Shown: piece by piece, positions 25,223 through 33,622 of the stretch
How the letters are laid out: each line of letters opens with the position of its first letter
Numbering within the stretch: position 1 is the first letter of the stretch
From: Butyricicoccus_A sp963620595
GTDB lineage: Bacteria > Bacillota > Clostridia > Oscillospirales > Butyricicoccaceae
DNA: 64,000 nucleotides
Reading direction: 5' to 3'
NCBI GenBank assembly: GCA_963620595.1
Contig: CAVFAY010000003.1
Span: 62,001 to 126,000 of the forward strand
Notes under the pieces: model-generated
What the model was told of the DNA's origin: nothing
Seen by the model: the letters and a program-made list of their open reading frames with translations, nothing else
The model's database searches: none
Program-made: the position numbers and the translations under genes

Positions 25223-25251
25223 ATTATAGTCATTCTTTCCGTACAGTGCAA
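25223..25251 (-). promoter_or_regulatory. Promoter of the sulfate assimilation operon
   Basis: Minus orientation: -35 TTGCAC (25246-25251), 17-bp spacer, perfect -10 TATAAT (25223-25228). It precedes the leader peptide and sbp. Confidence 0.82.
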
Positions 25252-25392
25252 GTCTTTTTTTCTAATTCCGAAAAAAATCATGGATTTTTTCAGCAATCAG
25301 GAAATTTTTCTCGAAAAAACAACAGTTTTGTTATTTTTTGTACGTATTTTTGTGATGTTTTCTCACATTTTTAGTGAGAAATCGTTTTCTCG
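25252..25392. other. AT-rich intergenic stretch with short palindromes
   Basis: No gene is seen. It contains a perfect inverted repeat TTTCTCAC/GTGAGAAA (25359-25381, 7-nt loop) and two copies of a near-palindromic TTTCTCGAAAAAA (around 25307 and 25387). These lie upstream of the sulfate-operon promoter and could be regulator sites. Confidence 0.4.
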
Positions 25393-25423
25393 AAAAAATA
25401 TCCCCTGTCATATAACAGAGGAT
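25393..25423 (-). terminator. Terminator of the AraC-type regulator gene
   Basis: Minus orientation: stem ATCCTCTG/CAGGGGAT (one G-T pair) with 8-nt loop, then ATTTTTT, 6 bp after the stop codon. Confidence 0.75.
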
Positions 25424-25429
25424 ACGCGA

Positions 25430-26473
25430 TTAAATTTGATAGTCCAGAGAGGTGTTTTCTTCCGCACGGCTCTGCTGCCGGTACTGAGAAAGCGATATTC
25501 CCATCTTTTCCCGAAACTTTCTAGAGAAATAATTGACGTCTTTATAGCCAAGCAATGCACTAATCTCATAGATTTTTTTAGAAGAATACCGAAGCAAATA
25601 TTGTGCTCGCTTCATCTTTAGCTCTGAAGTGTAAGCATGATATGTCATGCCCAGCTGGCTGCGAAATAATTCGCTGAGCGAAGGATTGCTAATATAATGT
25701 GCAGCGGCAACATCCTTCTGCAAACAGCCGTCATCAATATGCTGGAGCAAATACTGTAAGATTTTGCGCAGCTTTTCATTTTCTGTCCGCGGATACAGCG
25801 TGGCGATAGCGGTACTCAGCGTACATAATCTTCTGCAACAGAAATCCCAGACCATATGCTCGCCGCCGGACAGCCAGTCAATCGACAAATATTCTTCTTT
25901 CCGTTCAAACAAGGTCAGCCATGTCCACGTTTCAAATGTTTTTTCCACCGTGCTCTCATATAAATGCTGGATAAAAATATCTGTCTGTACCGCATCCGGC
26001 ATTTGCTGGGTATATTCCTGCACAAGTGCATCAAAGCAAGTAGCCAATTGCTCAGTTCCCATATGCCACACAAGGGTGTCACAGGCTTGCTGCTGTGCTG
26101 CCGGTTCTCCCCACAGCTTTTTCCTGACGCGAACAAGCAGCTTTTGCAGCATCTCCACGGTCAAAGGACGAAGCAAATAATCAAATGCACCATATAAGAT
26201 TCCCTGCTGCGCATACTGAAAATCCGGAAAATCGCTGGTCAACACGACAACATCGCATAAATTTTCTCGCTTGATGCGGCGCAGAAGTTCCAGACCATCC
26301 AGTCCATTGAGCATCAGATTGACAAGCACCAAATCAAAGTGTTCTTTTTGAATTCTTTGATAGGCTTCTTCTCCTGAGCGCACGGTACAAACCGTCGTAT
26401 CCACAGACAGAGCATCCCAAACATCCGCCCTCGGCTGGTCAACAGCTTCCAAAATATGAATCTTCCTGTGCAT
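25430..26473 (-). CDS. AraC-family regulator with an N-terminal degenerate receiver domain
   Basis: 347 aa. Residues 5-115 look like a response-regulator receiver, but the phosphoacceptor Asp is Asn52 (LVLVNLMLNGLDG), the conserved Lys is Arg102 (YLLRP) and the N-terminal acidic pair is reduced. Residues about 245-340 form an AraC double helix-turn-helix ending YEISALLGYKDVNYFSRKFREKMG. No sensor kinase is adjacent. The receiver probably works without phosphorylation. AAGGGATG precedes the ATG. It is divergent from the MATE exporter and lies upstream of the sulfate operon on the same strand; its targets are unknown. Confidence 0.85.
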   Translation of the reverse strand: MHRKIHILEAVDQPRADVWDALSVDTTVCTVRSGEEAYQRIQKEHFDLVLVNLMLNGLDGLELLRRIKRENLCDVVVLTSDFPDFQYAQQGILYGAFDYLLRPLTVEMLQKLLVRVRKKLWGEPAAQQQACDTLVWHMGTEQLATCFDALVQEYTQQMPDAVQTDIFIQHLYESTVEKTFETWTWLTLFERKEEYLSIDWLSGGEHMVWDFCCRRLCTLSTAIATLYPRTENEKLRKILQYLLQHIDDGCLQKDVAAAHYISNPSLSELFRSQLGMTYHAYTSELKMKRAQYLLRYSSKKIYEISALLGYKDVNYFSRKFREKMGISLSQYRQQSRAEENTSLDYQI

Positions 26474-26509
26474 AAATAAACATCCCTTTTTCCCTGCAAA
26501 TGTTTTATT

Positions 26510-26538
26510 ATTATACTGCAATCAGATATTTGCGTCAA
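26510..26538 (-). promoter_or_regulatory. Promoter of the AraC-type regulator
   Basis: Minus orientation: -35 TTGACG (26533-26538), 17-bp spacer, perfect -10 TATAAT (26510-26515). Its -35 is 17 bp from the -35 of the divergent MATE promoter. Confidence 0.8.
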
Positions 26539-26554
26539 CTCTTGCGGTTAACTC

Positions 26555-26583
26555 TTGACTTCTGTAACAATCTATTTTACAAT
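26555..26583 (+). promoter_or_regulatory. Promoter of the MATE exporter
   Basis: -35 TTGACT (26555-26560), 17-bp spacer, -10 TACAAT (26578-26583). AACTCTTG occurs twice (26537 and 26550, 13 bp apart) across the two -35 regions, a possible operator for the divergent regulator. Confidence 0.78.
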
Positions 26584-26661
26584 ACTTACACCGAATTGAA
26601 TGACTCTCGGTCAATGAATTGCTTTTCTATTTTCACACACCAAGAAAGGGGGATTTTCTCT

Positions 26662-28035
26662 ATGAAAAACAAATCCATCGACCTCACGCAAGGCTCGATC
26701 ACGCGCGCGCTGCTTCTGTTCGCCTTGCCGCTGCTGGGCACCAGCATCATCCAGCAGATGTACAACACGGTAGACTTGATGTTTGTTGGCAATCTTCTTG
26801 GACAAGATGCGTCCGCAGCTGTTGGAACCTGTTCGTGGCCCATCAACTGTCTCGTCGGTTTCTTTACCGGCATGGGTGTCGGTGTCGGTGTATTGGTCTC
26901 TCAGGCATATGGCGGAAAGGATTTTCCACGACTGAAAAAAATTCTGCATTCGGCGATGGGGCTTTCTGTCATTGGCTCTGCCATTTTGCTGCTCATCGGC
27001 TGGCTGTTTGCCCCCACCATTCTGCGCCTTATGAACACACCAGATGAGATTTTGAATCTTGCGGTAACCTACGCACGCATTTATTTTCTCAGCATGTTTT
27101 CCATAGTCGGCTTTAACTTCAGCTCTGGCATTTTGCGTGCGCTGGGTGATTCCCGCCGACCGATGATTTATCAGTTCATCGGCGGTTTCGCCAACATCTT
27201 GGGCAATACCTTATTTATTTATGTCTTTGATTTTGGTGTTGCCGGTGCAGCAATGGCTACCTTTTTGTCCCAAACCGTTGCGGCGATTCTGACCATTCGC
27301 CGTCTGCGCCGCCTGCCGGAGGAATACCGTCTGCATCTGAACGAGCTTCACATCGAATTCGAGACACTCAAACGAATCTTTTCCGTGGGTGTGCCGGTCG
27401 GTATACAGACAACGGTTGTTTCTCTTTCTTTGGTTTTGCTGCAGTCACAGATCAATACCATGGGTGTCACGAGCATGGCAGCTTACACCTCTTATGGCAA
27501 GCTCGAAGGTTTGGTCTATTTCCCGATGTGGGCAGTTGGTCAGGCTGTCACGACATTTGTTGGACAAAATCTCGGCTGTGGGCAGATCAAGCGAGCTGAA
27601 AAAGGTACCAAGGTCGGCTTGATTACCGGCATTATTATCACCCTTTGTATTACGTTATCGCTCACAGCGGCATCTCACATCGTGATGCATCTGTTCTCCA
27701 GCGATGCAGAAGTAATTGAATTGAGCAGCAAGATCGTTGTTCGTCTGTTTCCCCTGTACTTTATTTACGTATTTGTGGAAATCTTTGCCGGTGCCATCCG
27801 CGGCGCAGGCAAGGCCGCTTCTGTGATGTGCCTCACACTAATCAACATGTTTGCCATCCGTCTGCTGTTCCTGTACATCGCCATGCAGCTGTTCAATACA
27901 GTATATGATGTTGCCCTTATCTTCCCTGCAACTTGGATAACGACGGCACTCTGCGTCTCCACGTACTATTTCTCCGGAAGGTGGAAACGCGGCTGGACAG
28001 AACATGCCCCCGCTACCCCGACGATCGCATCATAA
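26662..28035 (+). CDS. MATE-family multidrug/Na+ (or H+) antiporter
   Basis: 457 aa with about twelve transmembrane segments. It begins with the MATE pattern GSITRALLLFALPLLGTSIIQQMYNTVD (core LFALPLLGTSIIQQ) and has the FVGNLLG and second-half GVPVGIQTTV repeats expected of the two-bundle fold. It exports cationic drugs or metabolites using an ion gradient. AAGGGGG precedes the ATG; a longer open frame upstream crosses the promoter and is not coding. Divergent from an AraC-type regulator that may control it. Confidence 0.93.
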   Translation: MKNKSIDLTQGSITRALLLFALPLLGTSIIQQMYNTVDLMFVGNLLGQDASAAVGTCSWPINCLVGFFTGMGVGVGVLVSQAYGGKDFPRLKKILHSAMGLSVIGSAILLLIGWLFAPTILRLMNTPDEILNLAVTYARIYFLSMFSIVGFNFSSGILRALGDSRRPMIYQFIGGFANILGNTLFIYVFDFGVAGAAMATFLSQTVAAILTIRRLRRLPEEYRLHLNELHIEFETLKRIFSVGVPVGIQTTVVSLSLVLLQSQINTMGVTSMAAYTSYGKLEGLVYFPMWAVGQAVTTFVGQNLGCGQIKRAEKGTKVGLITGIIITLCITLSLTAASHIVMHLFSSDAEVIELSSKIVVRLFPLYFIYVFVEIFAGAIRGAGKAASVMCLTLINMFAIRLLFLYIAMQLFNTVYDVALIFPATWITTALCVSTYYFSGRWKRGWTEHAPATPTIAS

Positions 28036-28055
28036 TATCATAACATCTCAGACAC

Positions 28056-28110
28056 AAGAGCGACCCTCCCGCCAGCACATGCTGACAAGAGAGCCGCTCT
28101 TTTATTTTTT
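28056..28110 (+). terminator. Terminator of the MATE gene
   Basis: An AAGAGCG/CGCTCTT outer stem encloses a TCAGCA-type inner hairpin and is followed by TTTATTTTTT. The convergent DUF6506 gene may share the stem, though its T-run on the other strand is weak. Confidence 0.7.
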
Positions 28111-28113
28111 GTG

Positions 28114-28425
28114 TTACTTGTTAAAAACTGTATCTCCGCTCTTAAAGCCAAATGCCGGATGGAGATCAAACTTAACCGCTCCAACGGCAACGTCCGGACC
28201 AACAACCTTCTGAATGCGTGCAATGCCTTCATTGCCGAAACCTGCACACAGCTCAATGGCGGTGCAGCCCTTCTCTTCTACCAAGCTCTTTGCTACAACC
28301 TCTGCCTGACTGTATGTAGAGCAGCCATAGACGTACAGATCAATGGATTCGCCCGGAATCACTGCGTTCTGCTGCTGCGGATCACAGTTCGGTGCAACAT
28401 AAATAAATCCCGCATTGAATTTCAT
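28114..28425 (-). CDS. DUF6506 family protein
   Basis: 103 aa, cytoplasmic, no signal peptide. The sequence matches the small DUF6506 family: it begins MKFNAGFIYVAPNCDP and contains GCSTYSQAEVVAKSLVEEKGCTAIELC (core) and HPAFGFKSGDTVF. Function is not known. AGGAGGCAAACACG precedes the ATG. It is a single-gene unit with its own promoter, divergent from alsT. Confidence 0.75.
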   Translation of the reverse strand: MKFNAGFIYVAPNCDPQQQNAVIPGESIDLYVYGCSTYSQAEVVAKSLVEEKGCTAIELCAGFGNEGIARIQKVVGPDVAVGAVKFDLHPAFGFKSGDTVFNK

Positions 28426-28457
28426 CGTGTTTGCCTCCTATAGCATTTGATACCTTG

Positions 28458-28486
28458 ATTATACGAAAAAAAATTCTTCATTGCAA
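28458..28486 (-). promoter_or_regulatory. Promoter of the DUF6506 gene
   Basis: Minus orientation: -35 TTGCAA (28481-28486), 17-bp spacer, perfect -10 TATAAT (28458-28463). Confidence 0.75.
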
Positions 28487-28504
28487 CAATTATGTGCATT
28501 TTGT

Positions 28505-28533
28505 TTGACCACTCTTACGAATCGTGTTATAAT
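28505..28533 (+). promoter_or_regulatory. Promoter of the alanine symporter gene
   Basis: -35 TTGACC (28505-28510), 17-bp spacer, perfect -10 TATAAT (28528-28533). Confidence 0.8.
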
Positions 28534-28587
28534 TTTTAACGCTTATATGCGTTCCAATTCATTTTTATTTGTGAGGGGAGGCACATT

Positions 28588-29949
28588 GTGTCAATCATTG
28601 TTTCAATCAACTCATTTGTCAACGGCATTGTCTGGGGACCATACATGCTGGCGCTTCTGGTCGGCACCGGTATTTTCCTGACAATCCGCTCCGGCTTTAT
28701 GCAGTTCCGTCACTTCGGAACCATCTTCAAAAACACGGTAGGTATCCTGCACACGCCGGAGGCGCACAAAAAGAACGAATTTGGTGTATCGCCGTTCCAG
28801 GCTGTTATGACAGCGCTGGCATCCACCGTTGGTACAGGCAATATCACCGGCGTTGCCACAGCGATCGCGCTTGGCGGTCCGGGTGCTGTATTCTGGATGT
28901 GGGTCAGTGCCATCTTTGGTATGATGACCAAATTTTCCGAGGTCGTTCTTTCTGTGCATTTCCGTGAAAAGAATCAGCGCGGCGAAAACGTCGGCGGCCC
29001 GATGTATTACCTAGAAAAAGGTTTAAATCTTAAGTGGCTGGCTGTTCTGTTCGCTATCTTTGCTGCTTTTGCTTCGTTCGGCATCGGCAACATGACCCAG
29101 TCCAACGCGATTTCCACCGCACTCAATTCGACATTAAACATCAGCCCATATCTGACCGGTGCTGTCATTGTTGTGATCGCAGCAATCGTTCTGCTGGGCG
29201 GCATTCAGAGCATCGCAAAGGTTACCTCTACGCTGGTGCCGATTATGGGCTGTGCCTATGCCCTATTTGCCATCTTGGCTCTGATTGCCAATGCATCGGA
29301 AATTCCGCACGCATTCGCTACGATTTTTGAAGGCGCCTTTCATCCGCAGTCTATTGCAGGCGGTGCAACCGGTTATACAGTCATGATGGCAATCCGTTTT
29401 GGCGTTGCCCGCGGCGTGTTCTCAAACGAGGCAGGTCTCGGCAGTGCACCGATTGCACACGCTGCCGCTGTAACTGACAGCCCAGTGAAGCAGGGCTTCT
29501 GGGGTTCCTTCGAAGTATTCTTCGATACGCTGGTTATCTGCACCTTGACTTCTCTGGTTATTGTATCCTCTGGTCTGTATAACAACGGTATGCAGGGCGC
29601 AGATCTGACCATTGCTGCTTTCGGCAAGGCAATCGGCCCGTTCGGTACCTTTGGTGTTACTTTAGCAACCGTTCTGTTCGCTATTTCCACCATTCTCGGC
29701 TGGTCGTACTATGGCGAAAAATCCATCGAATACTTATTCAAAGGCAAGAGCTATACAGAAAAGCTGACCAAAGGTTATCGTGCCATCTTTGTCATTCTGG
29801 CATTTGTCGGCTCTGTCAGCAGTCTGACACTGGTATGGAGTATTGCCGACACCTTGAATGGTCTGATGGCAATTCCGAACTTGATCGGTCTGCTCGGTCT
29901 GAATGGTGTAGTCATCAAACTAGTCAGAGATTATTTTAAAAAAAACTAA
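28588..29949 (+). CDS. Sodium:alanine (AGCS family) amino-acid symporter
   Basis: 453 aa with about ten to eleven transmembrane segments. AGCS signatures are present: FQAVMTALASTVGTGNITGVATAI, GGPGAVFWMWVSA, and RGVFSNEAGLGSAPIAHAAA (the last given at exactly family-core length). It takes up alanine or glycine with Na+. The start is GTG after GGGGAGG. It is a single-gene unit with promoter and terminator. Confidence 0.95.
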   Translation: MSIIVSINSFVNGIVWGPYMLALLVGTGIFLTIRSGFMQFRHFGTIFKNTVGILHTPEAHKKNEFGVSPFQAVMTALASTVGTGNITGVATAIALGGPGAVFWMWVSAIFGMMTKFSEVVLSVHFREKNQRGENVGGPMYYLEKGLNLKWLAVLFAIFAAFASFGIGNMTQSNAISTALNSTLNISPYLTGAVIVVIAAIVLLGGIQSIAKVTSTLVPIMGCAYALFAILALIANASEIPHAFATIFEGAFHPQSIAGGATGYTVMMAIRFGVARGVFSNEAGLGSAPIAHAAAVTDSPVKQGFWGSFEVFFDTLVICTLTSLVIVSSGLYNNGMQGADLTIAAFGKAIGPFGTFGVTLATVLFAISTILGWSYYGEKSIEYLFKGKSYTEKLTKGYRAIFVILAFVGSVSSLTLVWSIADTLNGLMAIPNLIGLLGLNGVVIKLVRDYFKKN

Positions 29950-29972
29950 CCAACAAACACTTATAAGCACGA

Positions 29973-30014
29973 AACAGAGAATTCTATGTCTGCATGGGAT
30001 TCTCTGTTTTTCTT
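29973..30014 (+). terminator. Terminator of the alanine symporter gene
   Basis: AACAGAGAAT/ATTCTCTGTT stem with an internal loop of about 16 nt, followed by TTTTTCTTTT. Confidence 0.8.
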
Positions 30015-30091
30015 TTGTAAAGAAAGTTTCTCTATGCCGTGCGTTCTCGTATTTTCCTTGTACAATGTTATTCAAATGTTTGTAAACTACA

Positions 30092-30120
30092 TTGAAAACG
30101 TCAAAATACAGTGTTATACT
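30092..30120 (+). promoter_or_regulatory. Promoter of the SLH-domain phosphoesterase
   Basis: -35 TTGAAA (30092-30097), 17-bp spacer, -10 TATACT (30115-30120). Confidence 0.75.
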
Positions 30121-30170
30121 CCGCTTGAACAGGTTTAAAATCGTAAAAAATGAACAGGAGTGAAAACAAC

Positions 30171-32297
30171 ATGAAGGTTAAAAAGCAAATCGCCGCACTG
30201 GTTTTGACCGGCGTATTGGCAGCGAGCAGTTCTCTGTCTGCCTTTGCCGCCGCAGCGCCGGATGGACACACCGATGCCTCCCAAACACCAGCCGCAGCAA
30301 ACGGTGCTTATGCCGCATGGCAGGAGCGCTGGGAGACCATAAAAAACGATTGGACGCAGGTATCTCTTTCTCCTGGCTCCGATGACACTCAGATGAATTT
30401 TGCTTGGTACTCTAAGACACAGACTGCCTCTTTCCGTGTTGCTGCAGACGCAGCCATGACGCAGAATGTGCAGGAACAGACCATTACCGGTCAGTCCGCT
30501 GTCGTGGATAGCGAAGGAACGCAATATTATTCCTGCAAGGCAACCGCTTCCAATCTCAAACCAGGCACGTACTATTACCAGATCGGCAATCAGGCAGCGA
30601 CAAAATTTGAGGTACAGGACAGCAGCGACGGATTTTCCTTCATTTATGTTGGTGACCCGCAGATCGGTTCTTCCAACTCCGCCAAGGGACAGGATACGCC
30701 GGAATTCTACGATGCACAGTCTGCGGCTGTCTGCAATGACTCCTTCAACTGGAGCAACACGCTAAATGAAGCGTTAAAACGCGACAATGATGCCAGCTTT
30801 GTGCTCTCTGCCGGCGATCAGATTCAGACCACAAAGAAAAAATCTCCTAACAAGGATGCCACCAAGAGCGAAATCGAATACACCGGTTATCTCTCCCCAG
30901 ATGCCTTAGACTCTTTGCCGGTTGCAACAACCGTCGGCAATCACGATGCTGACAATGCCAACTATACCTATCACTTCAACACAGCCAACGCCAGCGAGTT
31001 GGGTTCTAACGGTATTGTAGGCGGCGACTACTACTTCACCTACGGCAATGCACTGTTTCTGATGCTCAACACGCAGAATACCAACACGGCAGAGCACAAA
31101 CAGTTCATCGAGCAGGCAATCAAAGCCTGTCCGGACGCAAAATGGCGCATTGTCACCCTGCATCAGGACATTTACGGCTCCGCCGAGCATTCCAACGAAC
31201 CGGAAATCACCAATTTGCGCTATCAGCTGGTTCCTTATTTTGAGGAATATGACATTGATGCTGTTATGACCGGTCATGACCATGCGTACTCCCGCTCCCA
31301 GATTCTGAAAGGCGGCAAAAAAACGGCAGACTACTCCAGCAGCGATTTCAAATCCATGCTGGCGGTGGACTCGGACGCTGGTGAAAATCCGGAAAGCCGA
31401 TTTGTCGCACCGGAAAATATTCTGCCGAATGCCACGGATGACGCACAGCGCACGTATCTGAATTATTTACAGGCGGTTATGGACAAAGACGCTGTTCAGG
31501 AAACCGATGGCAACACCGTTGTCAATCCGGACGGCATCTTATATATGACCGCAAACTCTTCTTCCGGCAGTAAATATTATGATCTGGTTCCACGTATGCA
31601 GTCCTATATTGCAAAGCGCTGGCAGGAAGACGTTCCGACTTATTCTATCGTGGATATGACAGATGATTCTCTGACCATCAACACCTATCGTACAGATAAC
31701 GGTCAGGCAATCGACGATTCCTTTACCATCAAAAAGACAGAGGAAAGCACCTTGCCGTTTACGGATGTCAAGAAAAGCGATTGGTTCTACAACGCAGTGG
31801 AATACACCTATCAAAACAAAATGTTCGTTGGGCTTAACGCAACAACATTTGCTCCAAACATGTCGATGTCCCGCGCAATGCTTGTTCAGGTCCTGTATAA
31901 TATGGCAGGTCAGCCGGAAGTTACCGGCACCTCTCCTTTCCACGATGTCGGCAACGCATGGTACAAAAACGCTGTGACTTGGGCTTCGCAGAATGGTCTG
32001 GTCTTTGGCACCAGCAAGAACACCTTCTCCCCAGAGTGTGATGTCACCCGCGAACAGACCGCTATCATCTTACAGCGGTATATGAAGATGATCGGAAAAG
32101 ACACCTCTGCTTCAGCAGATCTGGATCAGTACCTGGATGCCGCTTCGGTATCTTCTTGGGCACAGGATGCGATGCAATGGGCAGTCGGCAGTGGATTGAT
32201 TGTCGGTGTCAAGAATGGCAGCGCGGTTACACTTTCTCCGCAGGCTTCCTCTACCCGCGCACAGATCGCACAGATGCTGACGAACGGTTTGAAGTAG
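30171..32297 (+). CDS. Surface-anchored purple-acid-phosphatase-like metallophosphoesterase with SLH domains
   Basis: 708 aa. A signal peptide (cleavage near SAFAAAA) is followed by a fibronectin-III-like PAP N-domain (to about residue 150), then a calcineurin-type metallophosphoesterase with its metal motifs in order: YVGDPQIG, SAGDQ, TVGNHD, LHQD, and the C-terminal GHDHAYSR. Three S-layer homology repeats close the protein (FTDVKKSDWFYNAVEY; FHDVGNAWYKNAVTWA; the last ending WAVGSGLIVG). It should hydrolyse phosphate esters or nucleotides at the cell wall, held there by SLH binding to secondary wall polymer. The start after AGGAG at 30171 keeps the signal peptide. Confidence 0.92.
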   Translation: MKVKKQIAALVLTGVLAASSSLSAFAAAAPDGHTDASQTPAAANGAYAAWQERWETIKNDWTQVSLSPGSDDTQMNFAWYSKTQTASFRVAADAAMTQNVQEQTITGQSAVVDSEGTQYYSCKATASNLKPGTYYYQIGNQAATKFEVQDSSDGFSFIYVGDPQIGSSNSAKGQDTPEFYDAQSAAVCNDSFNWSNTLNEALKRDNDASFVLSAGDQIQTTKKKSPNKDATKSEIEYTGYLSPDALDSLPVATTVGNHDADNANYTYHFNTANASELGSNGIVGGDYYFTYGNALFLMLNTQNTNTAEHKQFIEQAIKACPDAKWRIVTLHQDIYGSAEHSNEPEITNLRYQLVPYFEEYDIDAVMTGHDHAYSRSQILKGGKKTADYSSSDFKSMLAVDSDAGENPESRFVAPENILPNATDDAQRTYLNYLQAVMDKDAVQETDGNTVVNPDGILYMTANSSSGSKYYDLVPRMQSYIAKRWQEDVPTYSIVDMTDDSLTINTYRTDNGQAIDDSFTIKKTEESTLPFTDVKKSDWFYNAVEYTYQNKMFVGLNATTFAPNMSMSRAMLVQVLYNMAGQPEVTGTSPFHDVGNAWYKNAVTWASQNGLVFGTSKNTFSPECDVTREQTAIILQRYMKMIGKDTSASADLDQYLDAASVSSWAQDAMQWAVGSGLIVGVKNGSAVTLSPQASSTRAQIAQMLTNGLK

Positions 32298-32314
32298 GAA
32301 CACAACAAATTACA

Positions 32315-32347
32315 GCCGGAGAACGTTGGTTCTCCGGCATCTTTTTT
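32315..32347 (+). terminator. Terminator of the SLH phosphoesterase
   Basis: 10-bp perfect stem GCCGGAGAAC/GTTCTCCGGC with GTTG loop, then ATCTTTTTT. Confidence 0.92.
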
Positions 32348-32364
32348 ATGGAAGGATAAAAATT

Positions 32365-33495
32365 ATGCAAATACAAACAGGATTTCGTAAGCGGTTGCTG
32401 CTCGTCATTTTCGCAGTGGTTGTTGCCGTTTGCTTTTACACCATATCTCAAGTCCATCGCGTACCGTTAATGGAAAACGGCGGACGCAGTTTCGTCAAAG
32501 CACAGGTCACCTCTATTATCCAAGATCATGAGCAATCCGGCGATGTATACATCGGAGACCAAACTGTACAGCTTGAGCTATTGAGCGGAGATCATGCAGG
32601 CGAAAGCGTAGAAGCCACCAGTTCGTCCGCGTATCTATACGGCGTACACTGCACTATTGGCATGAAGGTCATTGCCATTGTCAGCGAATCCAACGGAGAA
32701 CTTGTGACTTCCGTCTACGGCTATAATCGTGCTCCGGCACTCTACGCGATCGTTGCTCTGTTTCTGCTTTCTATTTTGGTCATTGGCGGAAAACGTGGGC
32801 TGTATTCCGTCATCGGTTTGGTATTTACCTTCATCAGTATCCTTTGGTTCTTCCTGCCCGCTATTTATCGTGGCTGGTCTCCTATTTTGGCAGCCATTGT
32901 TGTAGTTGTTTTAACTACATTGGTTACGATGTATCTGGTCGGCGGCTTTACTGCCAAGGCAACTGCTGCCGTCCTCGGTACCATTTTGGGCGTACTTGCC
33001 GCTGGTGTGCTCGCATGGATTTTTGGCAAAATTACGCATGTCACCGGCTACAATGTGTCTGATATTGAAAATCTCATTTATGTTCAAGAAGAAACCGGTA
33101 TTCAGGTCGGAGAACTGCTGTTTGCCGGTATTCTGATTGCTGCACTCGGTGCTGTCATGGATGTCAGCATGTCTATCTCTTCTACGCTGCAAGAGCTGCA
33201 CGAACAAAACCCAACCATGACAGCGCGGCAATTATGTCGCTCCGGCATGACCGTGGGACGTGACATGATGGGTACAATGTCGAATACCTTGATTCTCGCA
33301 TTTGCCGGTGGCTCGATCAATACCATCGTCATGTTCTACGCGTATGATTACGAATATCTGCAGCTCATCAATCTGTTTGATATGGCCATTGAAATCATTC
33401 AAGGCATTTCCGCCAGCATGGGCGTCATTTTAACAGTTCCCTTCGTATCCTGCATCGGCGCATGGCTCATCGTTAAGCACAGAGATATTTTTTAA
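32365..33495 (+). CDS. YibE/F family membrane protein
   Basis: 376 aa. One N-terminal membrane helix, a soluble beta-rich segment to about residue 125, then seven to eight transmembrane segments. YibE/F features are GKRGLYSVIGLVFTF, the tandem FAGILIAALGAVMDVSMSIS and GRDMMGTMSNTLILAFAGGS segments (cores quoted). Function of the family is not established. GGAAGGATAAAAATT precedes the ATG at 32365; an earlier in-frame ATG lies inside the preceding terminator and is not used. The upstream promoter is unclear and it may depend on read-through. Confidence 0.87.
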   Translation: MQIQTGFRKRLLLVIFAVVVAVCFYTISQVHRVPLMENGGRSFVKAQVTSIIQDHEQSGDVYIGDQTVQLELLSGDHAGESVEATSSSAYLYGVHCTIGMKVIAIVSESNGELVTSVYGYNRAPALYAIVALFLLSILVIGGKRGLYSVIGLVFTFISILWFFLPAIYRGWSPILAAIVVVVLTTLVTMYLVGGFTAKATAAVLGTILGVLAAGVLAWIFGKITHVTGYNVSDIENLIYVQEETGIQVGELLFAGILIAALGAVMDVSMSISSTLQELHEQNPTMTARQLCRSGMTVGRDMMGTMSNTLILAFAGGSINTIVMFYAYDYEYLQLINLFDMAIEIIQGISASMGVILTVPFVSCIGAWLIVKHRDIF

Positions 33496-33512
33496 AACAA
33501 ATCTTTTATGCA

Positions 33513-33541
33513 TTGCTTTTTACGTCAGCAAACGCTATAAT
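33513..33541 (+). promoter_or_regulatory. Promoter of the serine dehydratase operon
   Basis: -35 TTGCTT (33513-33518), 17-bp spacer, perfect -10 TATAAT (33536-33541). Confidence 0.72.
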
Positions 33542-33622
33542 GTCTAGTAACGTATTTTGTTGCGATTTCTTTGAAAAATGCACCAAAAGTGGTATTCACA
33601 ATACACTTTAAGGAGGATTTTC

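Noticed and set aside
25043..25251. An S-box (SAM) riboswitch before the sulfate operon.
   Set aside because: No SAM aptamer core is visible; the leader is explained by the leader peptide and stem-loop.
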